A stretch of 64,000 nt of DNA from Vibrio sp. ES.051 (GCF_002563795.1 NZ_PDJL01000004.1:1-64000), one strand, 5' to 3'. Shown: positions 51,144-62,243, counted from the stretch's first letter. Made by a program: numbers and translations. Notes: a model not told the origin generated them from the letters alone.

Positions 51144-51962
51144 TTAAATACCATCTCCATGGATAAAGCTTTGTGTGCCATTAAAGCCTTGGTCCATATC
51201 GAGAGAAGGTTTGTCCGTTTTTGGACGACCGACGATTTTTGCAGGTACGCCTGCCACAGTAGTGTGCGGTGGCACGGCTTGCAATACCACAGAGCAAGAG
51301 CCTATTTTCGCTCCTTCGCCTACGGTGATATTACCCAAGATCTTGGCTCCCGCACCGATCATCACGCCTTCACGGATTTTCGGGTGACGATCGCCAGATT
51401 CTTTACCCGTACCACCTAAAGTCACATCTTGTAGAATCGATACGTCATTGTATACAACGGCAGTCTCACCGATAACGATGCCCGTTGCGTGGTCTAACAT
51501 GATGCCACTACCGATACGAGCAGCAGGATGAATATCGACCTGACATGCGACCGAAATTTGGTTTTGCAGATAGGTCGCCAGCGCATGGCGGCCTTGCTTC
51601 CACAACGAGTTTGCGACGCGATAGCCTTGAAGCGCATGATAGCCTTTTAAGTACAACAATGGCATTGAGTACATAGACACCGCTGGGTCACGATTAACGG
51701 TTGCACAAATGTCACACGCCGCAAAATCGGTAATGGTCGGGTCGGCAGCAAATGCTTCTTCTACCACTTCTCGCACTGCCATCGCGGGCATTGATGCCGT
51801 ATTTAACTTGTTGGCCAAAATGTAACTCAGCGCCGCACATAAACTGTCATGCTTGATGATGGTGGCATGATAAAAGCTGGCCAACATGGGCTCTTGCTCT
51901 GACATTTCACGGGCTTCTGAGACAATTTTGTTCCAGACTTTTTGTTTTTCGCAGTGTTTCAT
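51144..51962 (-). CDS. cysE: Serine O-acetyltransferase
   Basis: CysE acetylates serine in the first step of cysteine synthesis. The 272-residue enzyme has an N-terminal helical domain and a C-terminal left-handed beta-helix of hexapeptide repeats (IGSGIMLDHATGIVIGETAV, GSCSVVLQAVPPHTTVAGVP). The ATG at 51960-51962 gives a length nearly equal to E. coli; a TTG two codons upstream is a less likely start. It lies 68 bp after gpsA on the same strand. Confidence 0.97.
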   Translation of the reverse strand: MKHCEKQKVWNKIVSEAREMSEQEPMLASFYHATIIKHDSLCAALSYILANKLNTASMPAMAVREVVEEAFAADPTITDFAACDICATVNRDPAVSMYSMPLLYLKGYHALQGYRVANSLWKQGRHALATYLQNQISVACQVDIHPAARIGSGIMLDHATGIVIGETAVVYNDVSILQDVTLGGTGKESGDRHPKIREGVMIGAGAKILGNITVGEGAKIGSCSVVLQAVPPHTTVAGVPAKIVGRPKTDKPSLDMDQGFNGTQSFIHGDGI

Positions 51963-52030
51963 TCTCAATGTCCTGAGTGGTTCTTCCGTGACCCGACAAC
52001 TTCTCTTCTTTCAGGTGAGGTGCGAAGGGG

Positions 52031-53068
52031 TTACTTCCCTTCGGCTTTTTTGTCACGAGCCAGTAAATCTTGCGCTGCCAAGCGTGCGTCCTTCCCTTGA
52101 TACAATACTTGATATATTTGATCAACAATTGGCATCTCAACCCCCATGCGTTGAGACAGCATCCACACTTCTTTGGTGTTGCGATAACCTTCAACCACTT
52201 GACCAATTTCTTCTTGAGCGATGTCGACATCTTTACCTTGGCCTAGCGCTAAACCAAAGCGGCGGTTACGAGATTGGTTGTCGGTACACGTCAAAACAAG
52301 GTCGCCCAAACCAGCCATGCCCATAAAGGTTTCTGGTTTTGCACCGAGTGCGGCACCGAGACGGCTCATTTCTGCCAAGCCACGGGTGATTAACGCGGTA
52401 CGCGCGTTGGCGCCAAAACCGATGCCGTCAGACATTCCGGCACCAATGGCAATCACGTTTTTCACTGCGCCACCAAGCTGCATGCCGATGAAATCACTAT
52501 TGGCGTAAACACGGAAGGTTTTGCTGCAGTGAATCTTCTCTTGTAGGTCGACAACAAATTTAGCATCAGGAGACGCAACCGAAATTGCGGTTGGCATACC
52601 CATCGCTAATTCTTTCGCGAAAGTCGGGCCGGACAATACTGCCAGAGAGTAGTTTTCGCCGATGATATCGAATGCCACGTCTTTTAAAAGGCGACCTGTT
52701 TCTGGTTCAAGTCCTTTGGTTGCCCAACAGATACGAGAGTCTTCACGTAAGAAAGGCTTACAGCTGTTAAGTACGATGCCAAAAACATGGCTTGGGACCA
52801 CCACTAACAAATCCCGACTGGCTTGAACGGCTTTTTCTAAGTCCGATTCAATAATCAAGCTTTTAGGGAAATCAACGTCGGGTAAAAACGCGTGGTTTGC
52901 TCGATCGGCTTCAAGACGAGCCATGTGCTCTGGCTCGTGGCCCCAAAGAACAACGTTTGCGCCGTTACGAGCGAGAGAGATCGCTAATGATGTGCCGTAC
53001 GAGCCAGCTCCAATCACCGTCATAGCGATGTCTTTACCGTAAGCATTGTGAGTGTTTGCTTGTGTCAT
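52031..53068 (-). CDS. gpsA: Glycerol-3-phosphate dehydrogenase [NAD(P)+]
   Basis: GpsA makes sn-glycerol 3-phosphate for phospholipids. The 345-residue enzyme has the Rossmann motif [19 protein letters not shown], the conserved [19 protein letters not shown] segment, and the catalytic lysine in [15 protein letters not shown]. It lies between secB and cysE, the conserved gamma-proteobacterial order. Confidence 0.98.
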   Translation of the reverse strand: MTQANTHNAYGKDIAMTVIGAGSYGTSLAISLARNGANVVLWGHEPEHMARLEADRANHAFLPDVDFPKSLIIESDLEKAVQASRDLLVVVPSHVFGIVLNSCKPFLREDSRICWATKGLEPETGRLLKDVAFDIIGENYSLAVLSGPTFAKELAMGMPTAISVASPDAKFVVDLQEKIHCSKTFRVYANSDFIGMQLGGAVKNVIAIGAGMSDGIGFGANARTALITRGLAEMSRLGAALGAKPETFMGMAGLGDLVLTCTDNQSRNRRFGLALGQGKDVDIAQEEIGQVVEGYRNTKEVWMLSQRMGVEMPIVDQIYQVLYQGKDARLAAQDLLARDKKAEGK

Positions 53069-53104
53069 GCTACCGCCTAATAGTCTTTCTACTAGTATAA
53101 TCTA

Positions 53105-53146
53105 GTTCTTCATCGTCAAATTTTACGCGCTATGACGATGAGGAAC
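53105..53146. repeat. Long inverted repeat in the secB-gpsA spacer
   Basis: Arms GTTCTTCATCGTCA / TGACGATGAGGAAC (14 bp, one G-U pair) around a 14-nt AT-rich loop. It sits directly upstream of gpsA and after the secB terminator. No T-run. Function unknown. Confidence 0.55.
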
Positions 53147-53152
53147 CAGAAA

Positions 53153-53197
53153 TAAAAAATGCACATTGCATCAGATTGTGGACGCTATGTGCATTTT
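53153..53197 (-). terminator. Terminator of secB
   Basis: Stem AAAATGCACAT / ATGTGCATTTT (53156-53166, 53187-53197) with a 20-nt loop and A-run that reads as T on the minus strand, 55 bp after the secB stop. Confidence 0.75.
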
Positions 53198-53251
53198 ATT
53201 CGGATGTGTGGCGGGAATGCTTACTGCGCTACGCCACTAACAAAACGTGAA

Positions 53252-53716
53252 TTACGCTTCAACTTCGTCTTGTTGAGCTTGCTGTTGCAAGTAGTTCATG
53301 AATAGCGCATCGAAGTTAACGGGCGCTAGGTTCAGTTGAGGGAACGTACCTTTAACCACTAAGCTTGAGATAGTTTCACGAGCGTATGGGAATAGGATGT
53401 TCGGGCAGAATGCACCGAGGCAATGCGCGAGTTGACCCGCTTCCATTTGCTCAGCAGTGAAGATGCCACCTTGTTGAACTTCACATAGAAACGCAGTTTC
53501 TTCTTCGTTCTTAACCGTAACGGTGAGACGCAGAATGACCTCGTAAACACCTTCACCAAGCTCGCGGCTTTGCGTGTCTAGGTCTAGTTTAACGTCTGGG
53601 TTCCATTCTTTTTGGAAGATTACTGGAGAGTTAGGCGCTTCAAAAGAAACGTCTTTTAGAAAGATACGTTGAATTGCGAAGTTTTGTTGTGCTTCTTGTG
53701 GTGCTGCTTCAGCCAT
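53252..53716 (-). CDS. secB: Protein-export chaperone SecB
   Basis: SecB keeps preproteins unfolded and delivers them to SecA. The 154-residue tetramer subunit has the family start ([20 protein letters not shown]), the core beta-sheet and the [20 protein letters not shown] region. It lies between the rhodanese gene and gpsA. Confidence 0.98.
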   Translation of the reverse strand: MAEAAPQEAQQNFAIQRIFLKDVSFEAPNSPVIFQKEWNPDVKLDLDTQSRELGEGVYEVILRLTVTVKNEEETAFLCEVQQGGIFTAEQMEAGQLAHCLGAFCPNILFPYARETISSLVVKGTFPQLNLAPVNFDALFMNYLQQQAQQDEVEA

Positions 53717-53921
53717 TTTTTAATCCTTAATAAACATTGGTTGAGTCTAGAACCGTCTAAACTCAGAAAACTGGTTTGTCCTGAGACTAACTGAGCAAAC
53801 CTACCTTGACTAGATGAAGCATGTATTACGTGCAAAGCGTCACAACTTAATGCTTCAAGTGCTTTCTATTTGCTCAGTTTATTACCCATGAGGCTTGGCA
53901 AAGTTACGGTGAATACGAGCC

Positions 53922-54356
53922 TTACTTTTTACCACGAACTAGAGGCAGATTGGCTTCATTCCAAGCCGTCAAGCCATTTTTCAGTAGGCTGACTTTTTCA
54001 AATCCTGCCTGGGCCAGTAGGTTGGCGCTTTCTTGAGCATTTTGGCCCGTCTTGCATACCACAATGATTGGGTCTGATTTGTGGTTTTCAAGGCTACCGA
54101 AGTTACCCGCTTTAATCTCGGACGGTAAAATGTGAAGTGAGTCGGTGATGTGACCTTTTTTGAACTCGTCTTTCGTACGGATATCTACGACTACGCCGTT
54201 TTCGCGGTTCATTAGGTGAGTCAGTTGGTTTACGTTGATTTCTTTGTATGCCGCTGTCGCTGACTTCATGAGGTTCATGATAAATGCGACAAGAAGACCT
54301 ACCCAAACCAAAGATAGGATCATGTTCTGTTGGAAAAATTCAATGTACTCTTGCAT
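53922..54356 (-). CDS. Membrane-anchored rhodanese-like protein (YibN type)
   Basis: The 144-residue protein has an N-terminal transmembrane segment (about 11-31) and a single rhodanese domain with Cys101 in VVCKTGQNAQESA and the VVDIRTKDEFKKGHI signature. YibN-type proteins lie upstream of secB in many gamma-proteobacteria; the sulfur acceptor is unknown. It is upstream of secB with a 205-bp gap. Confidence 0.92.
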   Translation of the reverse strand: MQEYIEFFQQNMILSLVWVGLLVAFIMNLMKSATAAYKEINVNQLTHLMNRENGVVVDIRTKDEFKKGHITDSLHILPSEIKAGNFGSLENHKSDPIIVVCKTGQNAQESANLLAQAGFEKVSLLKNGLTAWNEANLPLVRGKK

Positions 54357-54909
54357 GTCTTGAGCTCTTACGCTGTTGGCGGAAAAATAAAGCAGGAGTA
54401 TAGCGAGGTTAAGCGTTTTAGGCGAGAGGGTTAAAATTTTCTAACGAATAATTGAGATCTCTATAAATTCCCTACATCGTTGCTATCTTTTGGCTGTCGC
54501 CACGATTGTTGATTGTTTTTGTCTATTGAGTTCATCGGTGTAAGTGACTTCTTTTTTGCTGAAGTAAAGGCAACAATGGGCCTTATGTACTCACTATTAA
54601 CGTTTGACGCTCCTAGTCACGTGTGCATTTTGTCTGTGATAACGGAGCAAATAGAGAGCAAGGAAATCAAACGTAGCCATGAGTGTACAAAGCGTATTGA
54701 GAATGACTATGCTTGTGGGACATGTTTGTCGGCGCTGACTTGTTGCCCGCTAACTTGTAAGATAACAACAATAAATCGCGAACATTATTTGATCTTAACC
54801 TACAGTTTTGGTTACAAAGTGTAGTAAAATTACGCTAGTTTTGTTTCAAGGTTAGAAGGGCAGCGAAGCTCTACGCCAAAAGTTACTTAAATTTGATGAG
54901 GTCATCACT
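54357..54909. other. Divergent intergenic region before gpmI
   Basis: 553 bp without a convincing gene. A 103-codon frame at 54513-54824 starts at TTG, has no ribosome-binding site or recognised domain, and is Cys-rich only at its end, so I do not call it. The gpmI ribosome-binding site (GAGG) lies at about 54898-54901. Confidence 0.5.
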
Positions 54910-56442
54910 ATGTCAGCTAAGAAGCCACTGGCTCTAGTTATCCTTGACGGTTACGGTTACCGTGAAGACACAGCAAGTAACGCAATTGCGAATGCGAAAA
55001 CACCAGTATTGGATGCACTGATTGCGAACAACCCACATACACTAATTTCTGCTTCAGGTTTAGATGTTGGCCTGCCTGACGGTCAAATGGGTAACTCTGA
55101 AGTTGGTCACACTAACATTGGCGCAGGTCGCGTTGTATACCAAGATTTAACTCGTATTACGAAGTCTATCGCTGACGGTGAGTTTGCAGAAACCCCAGCG
55201 CTAGTTGAAGCGGTTGATGCCGCAGTGAAAGCAGAGAAAGCCGTTCACATTATGGGGCTTATGTCTCCTGGTGGCGTACATTCTCATGAAGATCATATTT
55301 ACGCCGCCGTTGAGATGGCAGCAGCACGTGGCGCTGAAAAGATCTATCTACACTGCTTCTTAGACGGCCGTGATACGCCGCCGCGCAGCGCAGAAGCTTC
55401 TCTACAACGCTTCCAAGATCTGTTTGCGAAATTAGGCAAAGGGCGCGTTGCTTCATTGGTGGGACGTTACTACGCAATGGACCGTGACAATAACTGGGAC
55501 CGCGTTCAAGTTGCTTACGATCTGCTTACTCAAGCGAAAGCCGAGTTCACCGCTGAAACGGCAGTGGCGGGTCTAGAAGCCGCTTACGCTCGTGAAGAAA
55601 ACGACGAATTTGTGAAAGCCACCGTCATCAAGGCGGAAGGCGAAGAAGATGCAGCCATGCAAGATGGCGATGCGGTTATTTTCATGAACTACCGTGCTGA
55701 CCGTGCACGTCAAATCACGCGTGCATTCGTGCCTGACTTTGACGGTTTTGAGCGTGCAGCATTCCCTGCCATTAACTTCGTGATGCTGACACAATACGCG
55801 GCTGATATCCCTCTCGCCGTTGCCTTTCCTCCAGCGTCACTAGAAAACACATACGGTGAGTGGTTATCTAAACAAGGTAAAACTCAGCTTCGTATCTCTG
55901 AGACAGAGAAATACGCACACGTGACTTTCTTCTTTAATGGTGGTGTTGAGAGCGAGTTTGAAGGTGAAGAGCGTCAGCTTGTCGCGTCACCAAAAGTCGC
56001 GACGTACGACCTACAACCAGAGATGAGCTCTTCTGAGCTTACCGAAAAGCTGGTTGCGGCTATCAAGTCTGGTAAGTTTGACACTATCATCTGTAACTAC
56101 CCGAACGCCGATATGGTTGGTCACACTGGCGTTTATGAAGCGGCGGAGAAAGCCATTGAAGCGCTAGACGAAAGTGTGGGCAAAGTCGTTGAAGCTATCA
56201 AAGCCGTAGGAGGACAGTTACTGATCACGGCCGATCACGGTAACGCAGAAATGATGGTGGATCCAGAAACGGGCGGCACGCATACCGCGCACACTAGCCT
56301 ACCAGTACCGCTCATTTACGTTGGCGACAAAGCGGTTGAGTTCAAAGAAGGTGGTAAACTGTCTGATCTAGCACCAACCATGCTCTATCTCGCAGGCCTA
56401 GAAACTCCGCCTGAAATGTCTGGCGATGTGCTCGTTAAATAA
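54910..56442 (+). CDS. gpmI: 2,3-bisphosphoglycerate-independent phosphoglycerate mutase
   Basis: GpmI converts 3- to 2-phosphoglycerate with Mn2+. The 510-residue enzyme has the alkaline-phosphatase fold, with nucleophile Ser63 in [14 protein letters not shown], metal motifs [11 protein letters not shown] and [12 protein letters not shown], and the [13 protein letters not shown] tail. It is divergent from the rhodanese-secB-gpsA-cysE genes. Confidence 0.98.
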   Translation: MSAKKPLALVILDGYGYREDTASNAIANAKTPVLDALIANNPHTLISASGLDVGLPDGQMGNSEVGHTNIGAGRVVYQDLTRITKSIADGEFAETPALVEAVDAAVKAEKAVHIMGLMSPGGVHSHEDHIYAAVEMAAARGAEKIYLHCFLDGRDTPPRSAEASLQRFQDLFAKLGKGRVASLVGRYYAMDRDNNWDRVQVAYDLLTQAKAEFTAETAVAGLEAAYAREENDEFVKATVIKAEGEEDAAMQDGDAVIFMNYRADRARQITRAFVPDFDGFERAAFPAINFVMLTQYAADIPLAVAFPPASLENTYGEWLSKQGKTQLRISETEKYAHVTFFFNGGVESEFEGEERQLVASPKVATYDLQPEMSSSELTEKLVAAIKSGKFDTIICNYPNADMVGHTGVYEAAEKAIEALDESVGKVVEAIKAVGGQLLITADHGNAEMMVDPETGGTHTAHTSLPVPLIYVGDKAVEFKEGGKLSDLAPTMLYLAGLETPPEMSGDVLVK

Positions 56443-56465
56443 TTAACGGACATTCAGAAAGACAC

Positions 56466-56492
56466 AAGCCCGAGTAAAGCTCGGGCTTTTTT
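56466..56492 (+). terminator. Terminator of gpmI
   Basis: Stem AAGCCCGAG / CTCGGGCTT around a 5-nt loop, with a T-run; it may also serve the convergent EamA gene. Confidence 0.92.
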
Positions 56493-56554
56493 GTTGTTTA
56501 GAGAAAAGGGCGTACACGGCTTATGCTTAAGGGGATCGTAAGGGCGATGTGATG

Positions 56555-57442
56555 TTACTGGACTAAAATTCCTGCGCCGACTACGGCCAGTGCCGCCCCC
56601 AACCAAGCGAATCGATTGGGTCTGCGTTTGGTATAAACCCAGAGGAGTGGCAATAACATGATAGGAGTGGTGGAAGATAGCAGCGCAACCATGCCGACAT
56701 TTCCTTGCTGCAAAGCGTATAAAATTAAGGTCATACCAACGGCCATAGCAAGAAAGCCATTCAGTGCGGTAATACCGAAAACGCGCCATGTAATACGTTG
56801 AGTAGAACGGGCAACTTTGACTCCAACGATTAGCAGCATGCCGTGAGCAATAAAGGCGCTGATCATACGAATCGCTGAAGCGGCGATAGGGTCGACGCTA
56901 GTTTGCATCACAGGTTTAGCGATGATGCCTCCTAATGCTTGGCACATTGCGGCCGTTAGTCCCAGTCCTACGCCTACCCAGAGGTTGCCCTTAACCTCCT
57001 CAAGGACATTATAGGTTTGTCCTCGCCGGCCAAAAAAAATGGCCATCACAACACCACTAAACACAAGCGCTGCGCCAGTCAATTCGAGTGCGGTCATGCT
57101 CTCACTAAATAGGAAGTAACCTAAGAGAGCGGAGAACACCGCATGGCACGAGAACAGTAAGCCTGCTTGTCTTGGTCCCATCCGATTCAAGCAAGCAAAC
57201 AGGGCGGTATCGCCAATGAAGATACCAATCAAACCAGAAGCCATCATTGGAGTAACGTGTTCTATCGAAACAGTCAGCCAGCCACCTGTTACCCAAGCCA
57301 TGATGGATAGGATCGCAGCCGTGCAGCCCATACGCCAGCGACTATAAGAAAAGGCGCCCAGATGTTGCGCAGGAATGACGGAAATTAGACTAGAAACCGC
57401 CCACAGAAAAGCGGCGCCCAGAGCAAGCCATTCATAACCCAT
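56555..57442 (-). CDS. EamA-type drug/metabolite permease
   Basis: The 295-residue protein has about ten transmembrane segments in two EamA repeats (ALGAAFLWAVSSLISVIPAQ; LLGYFLFSESMTALELTGAA; second repeat from about residue 150). The ATG at 57440-57442, preceded by AAGGAC, is chosen because the 40 codons further upstream are not permease-like. The substrate is unknown. Confidence 0.85.
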   Translation of the reverse strand: MGYEWLALGAAFLWAVSSLISVIPAQHLGAFSYSRWRMGCTAAILSIMAWVTGGWLTVSIEHVTPMMASGLIGIFIGDTALFACLNRMGPRQAGLLFSCHAVFSALLGYFLFSESMTALELTGAALVFSGVVMAIFFGRRGQTYNVLEEVKGNLWVGVGLGLTAAMCQALGGIIAKPVMQTSVDPIAASAIRMISAFIAHGMLLIVGVKVARSTQRITWRVFGITALNGFLAMAVGMTLILYALQQGNVGMVALLSSTTPIMLLPLLWVYTKRRPNRFAWLGAALAVVGAGILVQ

Positions 57443-57535
57443 GATTAATGACGTCCTTGTAGAGTCGAGAAGCCTTAATATGCACGAAATTTTATCGATG
57501 TAAAAGCCGCTCAGTGATGGCAATGGTGGGCATAT

Positions 57536-57569
57536 AAGCTCCGTGATAACCCACCTTGTCACGGAGCTT
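57536..57569 (-). terminator. Hairpin after the DASS transporter gene
   Basis: Perfect 11-bp arms AAGCTCCGTGA / TCACGGAGCTT around a 12-nt loop, just beyond the stop. No T-run, so termination strength is uncertain. Confidence 0.55.
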
Positions 57570-57574
57570 TGCGA

Positions 57575-58990
57575 TTAGAAGAAAATTAGAATTGCACCAT
57601 AAACAATGAATAGACCCATTAAGCCGAGAATAAGGCCGACTTTTGCCATATCTTTACTTTCGATGAGGCCAGTCGAATAAGCCAGTGAATTAGGGGGAGT
57701 CGAAACGGGGAGGATCATGCCAAGTGAAGCGGAGAAAGCCACCACAATCAGCAAGCCTTGCAGGCCTCCTATCGCGACTAAGCTTGGCATTGACGCTCCA
57801 ATCGCTGCGGCAATAGGCATCAATAAGTTGGCGGTGGCCGTGTTCGACATAAAATTTGCCATGAGCCAGCAGACAACAGAGAGCGTCAACACTACCGAAA
57901 ATGGCGAGAGTGCTTCGTAGTTAATCGCGTGGGCTAACGCTTCTGCTAACCCCGTTTTGTCTAAGGCTATACCAATCGCAATACCACCTGCGACTAACCA
58001 CAGAACATCCCAGTTGATCTGCTTGAGTTCTTCTTTACCCATGATGCCCGTTAGGGTGAAAACAGCGAGTGGAATAATGGCCACTACATAAGTGTTCATC
58101 CCATGAGCTTGAGTCGTCATCCACAGCAATATGGTGAGGGCAAAAGTGATATAAACCACCATCGCGCGCCAGCTCTTTTTGAACGTGCCGTCCAACTTGA
58201 GTTGCATTTCAGCTTCGCTTGACGGAAATAATTTTTGGAGCAAGAACCAAGCAATGGTCAATTGTATCAATACAAATGGCAGACCCATTGTCATCCAAGA
58301 AAGAAAGTTGATCGCGTTTTCTCCGGTTAAATACTGCAGCGCAATCGCGTTGGGAGGGGTACCAATTGGAGTTGCAATGCCGCCAGTATTGGCCGCGATA
58401 GGAATGCACAGAACTAACGCTTTAATGCCTAAATCGCCTTTGGGTGCCGAAGCGACAATAGGGCCAAGCAGCGCCAGCATCATTACCGTTGTTGCAGTGT
58501 TCGACATAAACATCGAGAAAACGGCGGTAATCAACATTAAACCGAGCATAATGAACTTAGGTTGGGTACCAAATGGTTTAAGCAGTACTCGGGCGAGGTT
58601 GTTATCCAACTCATATTTAGAGGCCGCAATCGCCAACGCAAAGCCGCCCATGAAAAGAATGATGATCGGCGAAGAAAAGGCAGAGAAAATGTCGGTGTAA
58701 GGAATCAACTCACCCAGATCATGTCCCGGAGGTGGTTTACGAAAGAGATGTAAGCCTCTGTCGGAAATCATGATCAGTTCAAGCGCGATGATAAGAATGG
58801 AAGTGGCAAAAACAGGAACAGGCTCAAGAACCCACAGTAACGCAGCGAGAAGAAAAATGGCTAAAAGGCGGTGCTGTATGAGCGTGAGATCCTCGATGGG
58901 TATGGCATCAATCGGCATCATTAAGACACCAAGTGGAATAAAAAAGCACACCAGCAGTTTTGCTAGGGTACTTACATGCATCGTTGGCAT
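57575..58990 (-). CDS. DASS/SLC13-family sodium-coupled anion symporter
   Basis: The 471-residue protein has about 11-12 transmembrane segments and two SNT motifs (MFMSNTATTVMMLA, NFMSNTATANLLMP) that bind Na+ and carboxylate in the VcINDY family. The GIATPIGTPPNAIALQYL and STPPNSLAYSTGLI segments are also typical. C4-dicarboxylate or citrate is the likely substrate. The start is the ATG at 58988-58990 behind GAGGG; an ATG three codons later is possible. Confidence 0.9.
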   Translation of the reverse strand: MPTMHVSTLAKLLVCFFIPLGVLMMPIDAIPIEDLTLIQHRLLAIFLLAALLWVLEPVPVFATSILIIALELIMISDRGLHLFRKPPPGHDLGELIPYTDIFSAFSSPIIILFMGGFALAIAASKYELDNNLARVLLKPFGTQPKFIMLGLMLITAVFSMFMSNTATTVMMLALLGPIVASAPKGDLGIKALVLCIPIAANTGGIATPIGTPPNAIALQYLTGENAINFLSWMTMGLPFVLIQLTIAWFLLQKLFPSSEAEMQLKLDGTFKKSWRAMVVYITFALTILLWMTTQAHGMNTYVVAIIPLAVFTLTGIMGKEELKQINWDVLWLVAGGIAIGIALDKTGLAEALAHAINYEALSPFSVVLTLSVVCWLMANFMSNTATANLLMPIAAAIGASMPSLVAIGGLQGLLIVVAFSASLGMILPVSTPPNSLAYSTGLIESKDMAKVGLILGLMGLFIVYGAILIFF

Positions 58991-59116
58991 TGGCAATCCC
59001 TCTACGTATTCATTTCTAATCGCAGGGTAATTGATTGTGCTTTTAGGGTCTTAGAGGCAAGTACGAGTTTGAGAAAGTGAGTGTGAATATCGGTCGGAAT
59101 TTTGCTTTTCATCAAT

Positions 59117-59144
59117 AAAAAAGAGCCCTAATTTTAGGACTCTT
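59117..59144 (-). terminator. Terminator of psd
   Basis: Hairpin AAGAGCCCTA / TAGGACTCTT with one G-U/mismatch pair, with an A-run before it that gives a U-tract on the minus strand, 17 bp after the psd stop. Confidence 0.8.
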
Positions 59145-59160
59145 ACCAATTGATTCAGTG

Positions 59161-60018
59161 TTACTTTTTGTGGGCGTAAGAAGTGCCCATAACCGTCAGC
59201 TTGCCATTCATCATACTCTCATCGAAAGAGATGGCATCTTTAGCGAACAAATTGATAACGGTAGAGCCAAGTTTGAATCGGCCCATTTCTTGGCCTTTCT
59301 TCAGGGTAACTGCTTTATCGCCTTGGGCTGGGTAATCCCATTTGTAGACCGAATTTCCGCGTGGTGGTGTGATCGTACCTGCCCACACTTGCTCGATACT
59401 ACCTACAATAGTCGCACCTACAAGTACTTGTGCCATTGGACCAAAATCTGTATCGAAAATACATACCACGCGCTCGTTACGTGCGAATAGGTTTGGCACG
59501 TTTTCAGCGGTTAATGGATTCACAGAAAAAAGGTCACCAGGAACATAAATCATCTGACGTAACGTACCGTCACATGGCATATGAACACGATGGTAGTCGC
59601 GCGGTGACAAATACAGCGTAGCGAATGAGCCGTCTTGAAATTCGTTGGCTAAATTAGTATCGCCACCAAGTAATTCCTGTGCCGAGAAATAGTGACCTTT
59701 TGCTTGAATCAGTTGACCATTTTCAATCGGTCCAAATTGGCTAACGCAAGCATCGGCAGGATGGGTGATGACCTCATCGCCTTCAGTGACTGGACGTGCG
59801 CCTTCTTTTAGTTCACGCACAAAAAAATCATTGAACGTTTTGAAATGCTTAGGATCTGAGTGTTTTGCCTCATCCATGTTCACATTGTATTGTTTGATAA
59901 ACCAACGAATAACCGCTGTTGTTAGACTGCCTGCCTTGGCTGAAGCCAGTTTGCCCATTAGGCGAGTGAGGCCATGTTGTGGGATCCAGTACTGCAGTCC
60001 AACTTTAAACTTGTCCAT
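59161..60018 (-). CDS. psd: Phosphatidylserine decarboxylase proenzyme
   Basis: Psd makes phosphatidylethanolamine. The 285-residue proenzyme carries the self-cleavage motif LGST at 250-253, where Ser252 becomes the pyruvoyl group of the alpha chain. The conserved [11 protein letters not shown] and [15 protein letters not shown] segments are present. It is encoded next to rsgA and orn, as in E. coli. Confidence 0.98.
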   Translation of the reverse strand: MDKFKVGLQYWIPQHGLTRLMGKLASAKAGSLTTAVIRWFIKQYNVNMDEAKHSDPKHFKTFNDFFVRELKEGARPVTEGDEVITHPADACVSQFGPIENGQLIQAKGHYFSAQELLGGDTNLANEFQDGSFATLYLSPRDYHRVHMPCDGTLRQMIYVPGDLFSVNPLTAENVPNLFARNERVVCIFDTDFGPMAQVLVGATIVGSIEQVWAGTITPPRGNSVYKWDYPAQGDKAVTLKKGQEMGRFKLGSTVINLFAKDAISFDESMMNGKLTVMGTSYAHKK

Positions 60019-60136
60019 CTTTATATTTCCGATATTTCTGTTAGATACGCGCTTTAGGGCGCGTGATGTTACTGAAATTTAATTTGCTTGTCAGTATTAG
60101 TTGAAGAATTCTTACACAGTTACAAGCGTAACTCAG

Positions 60137-61201
60137 TTATAGATCTGCTTTCTTGTTGCGTGAGTACTGACGATTCGCTTTGTTCTCGCCCATGCTCTCT
60201 AAAATGCGATGGTAGTTGTCAAAGCGAGTTTTACTGATATCACCTTTCTCTACCGCCTCGCGTAAGATGCAGCCTGGATCGTCATTATGTTTACAATCTC
60301 GGAATTTGCAGCCACCTAAGTAAGGTCTAAACTCAACGAATGCTTTAGTGACTTCTTCGGCTTCTAAGTGCCACAGTCCGAATTCACGCACTCCTGGTGA
60401 ATCGATGAGCTCACCACCTGTAGGAATATGATATAGACGCGCAGCGGTCGTAGTATGCTGGCCTAAGCCTGAGTTTTCAGACACTTCACCTTCTTCAATC
60501 TCTTGTTCCAGCTCTGGCATCAAGGCATTGACGAGACTCGATTTACCCACACCAGATTGGCCCACAAAGATGTTAATGCGATCACTCAATAGCGCTTCTA
60601 ACTCAACAATACCTTCACCAGACTTTTTACTTACCAATAAGACTTTATAGCCAATACGTTCGTACGCTTTTAGCCACTCTTCATACTTGGCACGGTCTTC
60701 AGCTGTCAGCAGATCGACTTTGTTTAACACCAATACTGGCGAGATGTTCAAGGTCTCGGAGGCCACTAAGTAACGGTCAATAATATTAAGCGAAAGTTCT
60801 GGCAAAACCGAAGAGACGATGATCATTTGGTCAATGTTTGCTGCTACGGGTTTGAGGCCATCATAATAATCAGGTCGAGTCAGGACTGATGTTCGAGGTT
60901 CAACGGCTTCGACAACACCAGAGATACCCGCCATGGACTCCAACCCTTCGCGCCATAACACACGATCACCAGAGACCAAAGATTCGATACCACGACGAAG
61001 ATTACAGCGTTGAATCTCACCGGTTTCAAGATCTTCGATGTCCGCGTGTTGACCAAAACGAGTGATCACGAGGCCTTGTTTGCTCGCGCCGAGCATGTTT
61101 TCATCCCATTGAATGGAGTCATCTTGTTTTTTTAAGCGCTTTTGTTGGTTGTTGCGTACGCGTCGCACCTGACCTTTGGTTAACTTTTTCTTTTTTGCCA
61201 C
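60137..61201 (-). CDS. rsgA: Small ribosomal subunit biogenesis GTPase RsgA
   Basis: RsgA is a circularly permuted GTPase that helps mature the 30S subunit. The 354-residue protein has an OB-fold N-domain, then G4 (LNKVDLL), G1 ([14 protein letters not shown]) and G3 ([10 protein letters not shown]) in permuted order, and a C-terminal zinc knuckle ([15 protein letters not shown]). It is divergent from orn. Confidence 0.98.
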   Translation of the reverse strand: MAKKKKLTKGQVRRVRNNQQKRLKKQDDSIQWDENMLGASKQGLVITRFGQHADIEDLETGEIQRCNLRRGIESLVSGDRVLWREGLESMAGISGVVEAVEPRTSVLTRPDYYDGLKPVAANIDQMIIVSSVLPELSLNIIDRYLVASETLNISPVLVLNKVDLLTAEDRAKYEEWLKAYERIGYKVLLVSKKSGEGIVELEALLSDRINIFVGQSGVGKSSLVNALMPELEQEIEEGEVSENSGLGQHTTTAARLYHIPTGGELIDSPGVREFGLWHLEAEEVTKAFVEFRPYLGGCKFRDCKHNDDPGCILREAVEKGDISKTRFDNYHRILESMGENKANRQYSRNKKADL

Positions 61202-61330
61202 AATTCTGTACTTTATGTGAATTTACTCAAAAGAGTGAGCCTTAGTTTAGGCTCCGTGTGAGAGTATCGTGTTTCGAGTATTTTCAGGTATAGTACCTCT
61301 TTTATCGATAAACAAATAGGCGGCGTAACC

Positions 61331-61876
61331 ATGTCCTTTAATGATCAAAACCTAATTTGGGTTGATTTAGAAATGACAGGGCTCGATCCTGAAACGCATA
61401 AAATCATCGAAATTGCTTCTATTGTCACGGACAGTGAGCTGAATATTTTAGCTGAAGGTCCAGTATTGGCGGTTCATCAGCCAGAGGCAGAGCTGGCCAA
61501 AATGGATGACTGGTGTACCAATACGCATACGGCAAGTGGTTTGGTGGAGCGCGTTCGCAACAGTAAAACCTCAGAGCAAGACGCCGTAAAACAAACGATT
61601 CAGTTTTTAGAAGAGTGGGTGCCGAAGGGAGCTTCTCCAATTTGTGGCAATAGTATTGGCCAAGATCGCCGTTTCTTGTACAAGCACATGCCAGAATTAG
61701 AAGAGTATTTCCACTATCGATATATTGATGTGAGCACTCTGAAAGAATTGGCTCGTCGCTGGCAGCCAGAGATCTTAGATGGCTTCACGAAAAAAGGCAC
61801 TCACTTGGCTTTGGATGATATTCGGGAGTCAATAGCGGAACTTAAGTACTATCGAGAGACCATTTTTAAGATTTAA
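61331..61876 (+). CDS. orn: Oligoribonuclease
   Basis: Orn degrades 2- to 5-nt RNAs to mononucleotides, including the pGpG product of c-di-GMP breakdown. The 181-residue DEDDh nuclease has Exo [20 protein letters not shown], Exo [21 protein letters not shown] and Exo [22 protein letters not shown]. It is followed by the tRNA array. Confidence 0.98.
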   Translation: MSFNDQNLIWVDLEMTGLDPETHKIIEIASIVTDSELNILAEGPVLAVHQPEAELAKMDDWCTNTHTASGLVERVRNSKTSEQDAVKQTIQFLEEWVPKGASPICGNSIGQDRRFLYKHMPELEEYFHYRYIDVSTLKELARRWQPEILDGFTKKGTHLALDDIRESIAELKYYRETIFKI

Positions 61877-61972
61877 CTGTTAAGGTTGCGATCCAAAGTG
61901 TAGGTATTTGTGTTGCTTTTGGTTGCTTTTTCATCGTTCAGTAAAAAAATAAAGTTTTTTTGAAGGAAGGAC

Positions 61973-62000
61973 TTGCATCACAAAAAAATGCTCTTATAAT
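61973..62000 (+). promoter_or_regulatory. Promoter of the tRNA array
   Basis: TTGCAT (61973-61978) and TATAAT (61995-62000) form a strong -35/-10 pair 16 bp apart, 33 bp before the first tRNA. A GC-rich discriminator, GCAGCCC, follows, as in stringently controlled stable-RNA promoters. Confidence 0.8.
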
Positions 62001-62032
62001 TCGCAGCCCTAAACAGCGGAAACGTTGTTGAT

Positions 62033-62108
62033 GCGACACTAGCTCAGTTGGTAGAGCGCAACCTTGCCAAGGTTGAGGTCACGAGTTCGAACCTCGTGTG
62101 TCGCTCCA
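62033..62108 (+). tRNA. tRNA-Gly (GCC), copy 1
   Basis: 76 nt including encoded CCA. Acceptor GCGACAC / GTGTCGC, T-arm GTTCGAAC, and anticodon loop TTGCCAA with anticodon GCC at 62066-62068. Confidence 0.98.
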
Positions 62109-62166
62109 GTTTCTTTCTTTACAGAAAGTCAGGTCTTCATCGTACCCAACGGTGACACAATACGGA

Positions 62167-62243
<77 letters not shown>

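Noticed and set aside
52020..52052. Terminator-like hairpin GAAGGG/CCCTTC with T-run on the plus strand
   Set aside because: It lies in the 3' end of gpsA and faces the wrong way for gpsA and cysE; probably coincidental codon sequence.
54513..54824. 103-codon Cys-rich frame upstream of gpmI
   Set aside because: TTG start without ribosome-binding site, no recognisable family, low-complexity composition; more likely chance in a long intergenic gap.
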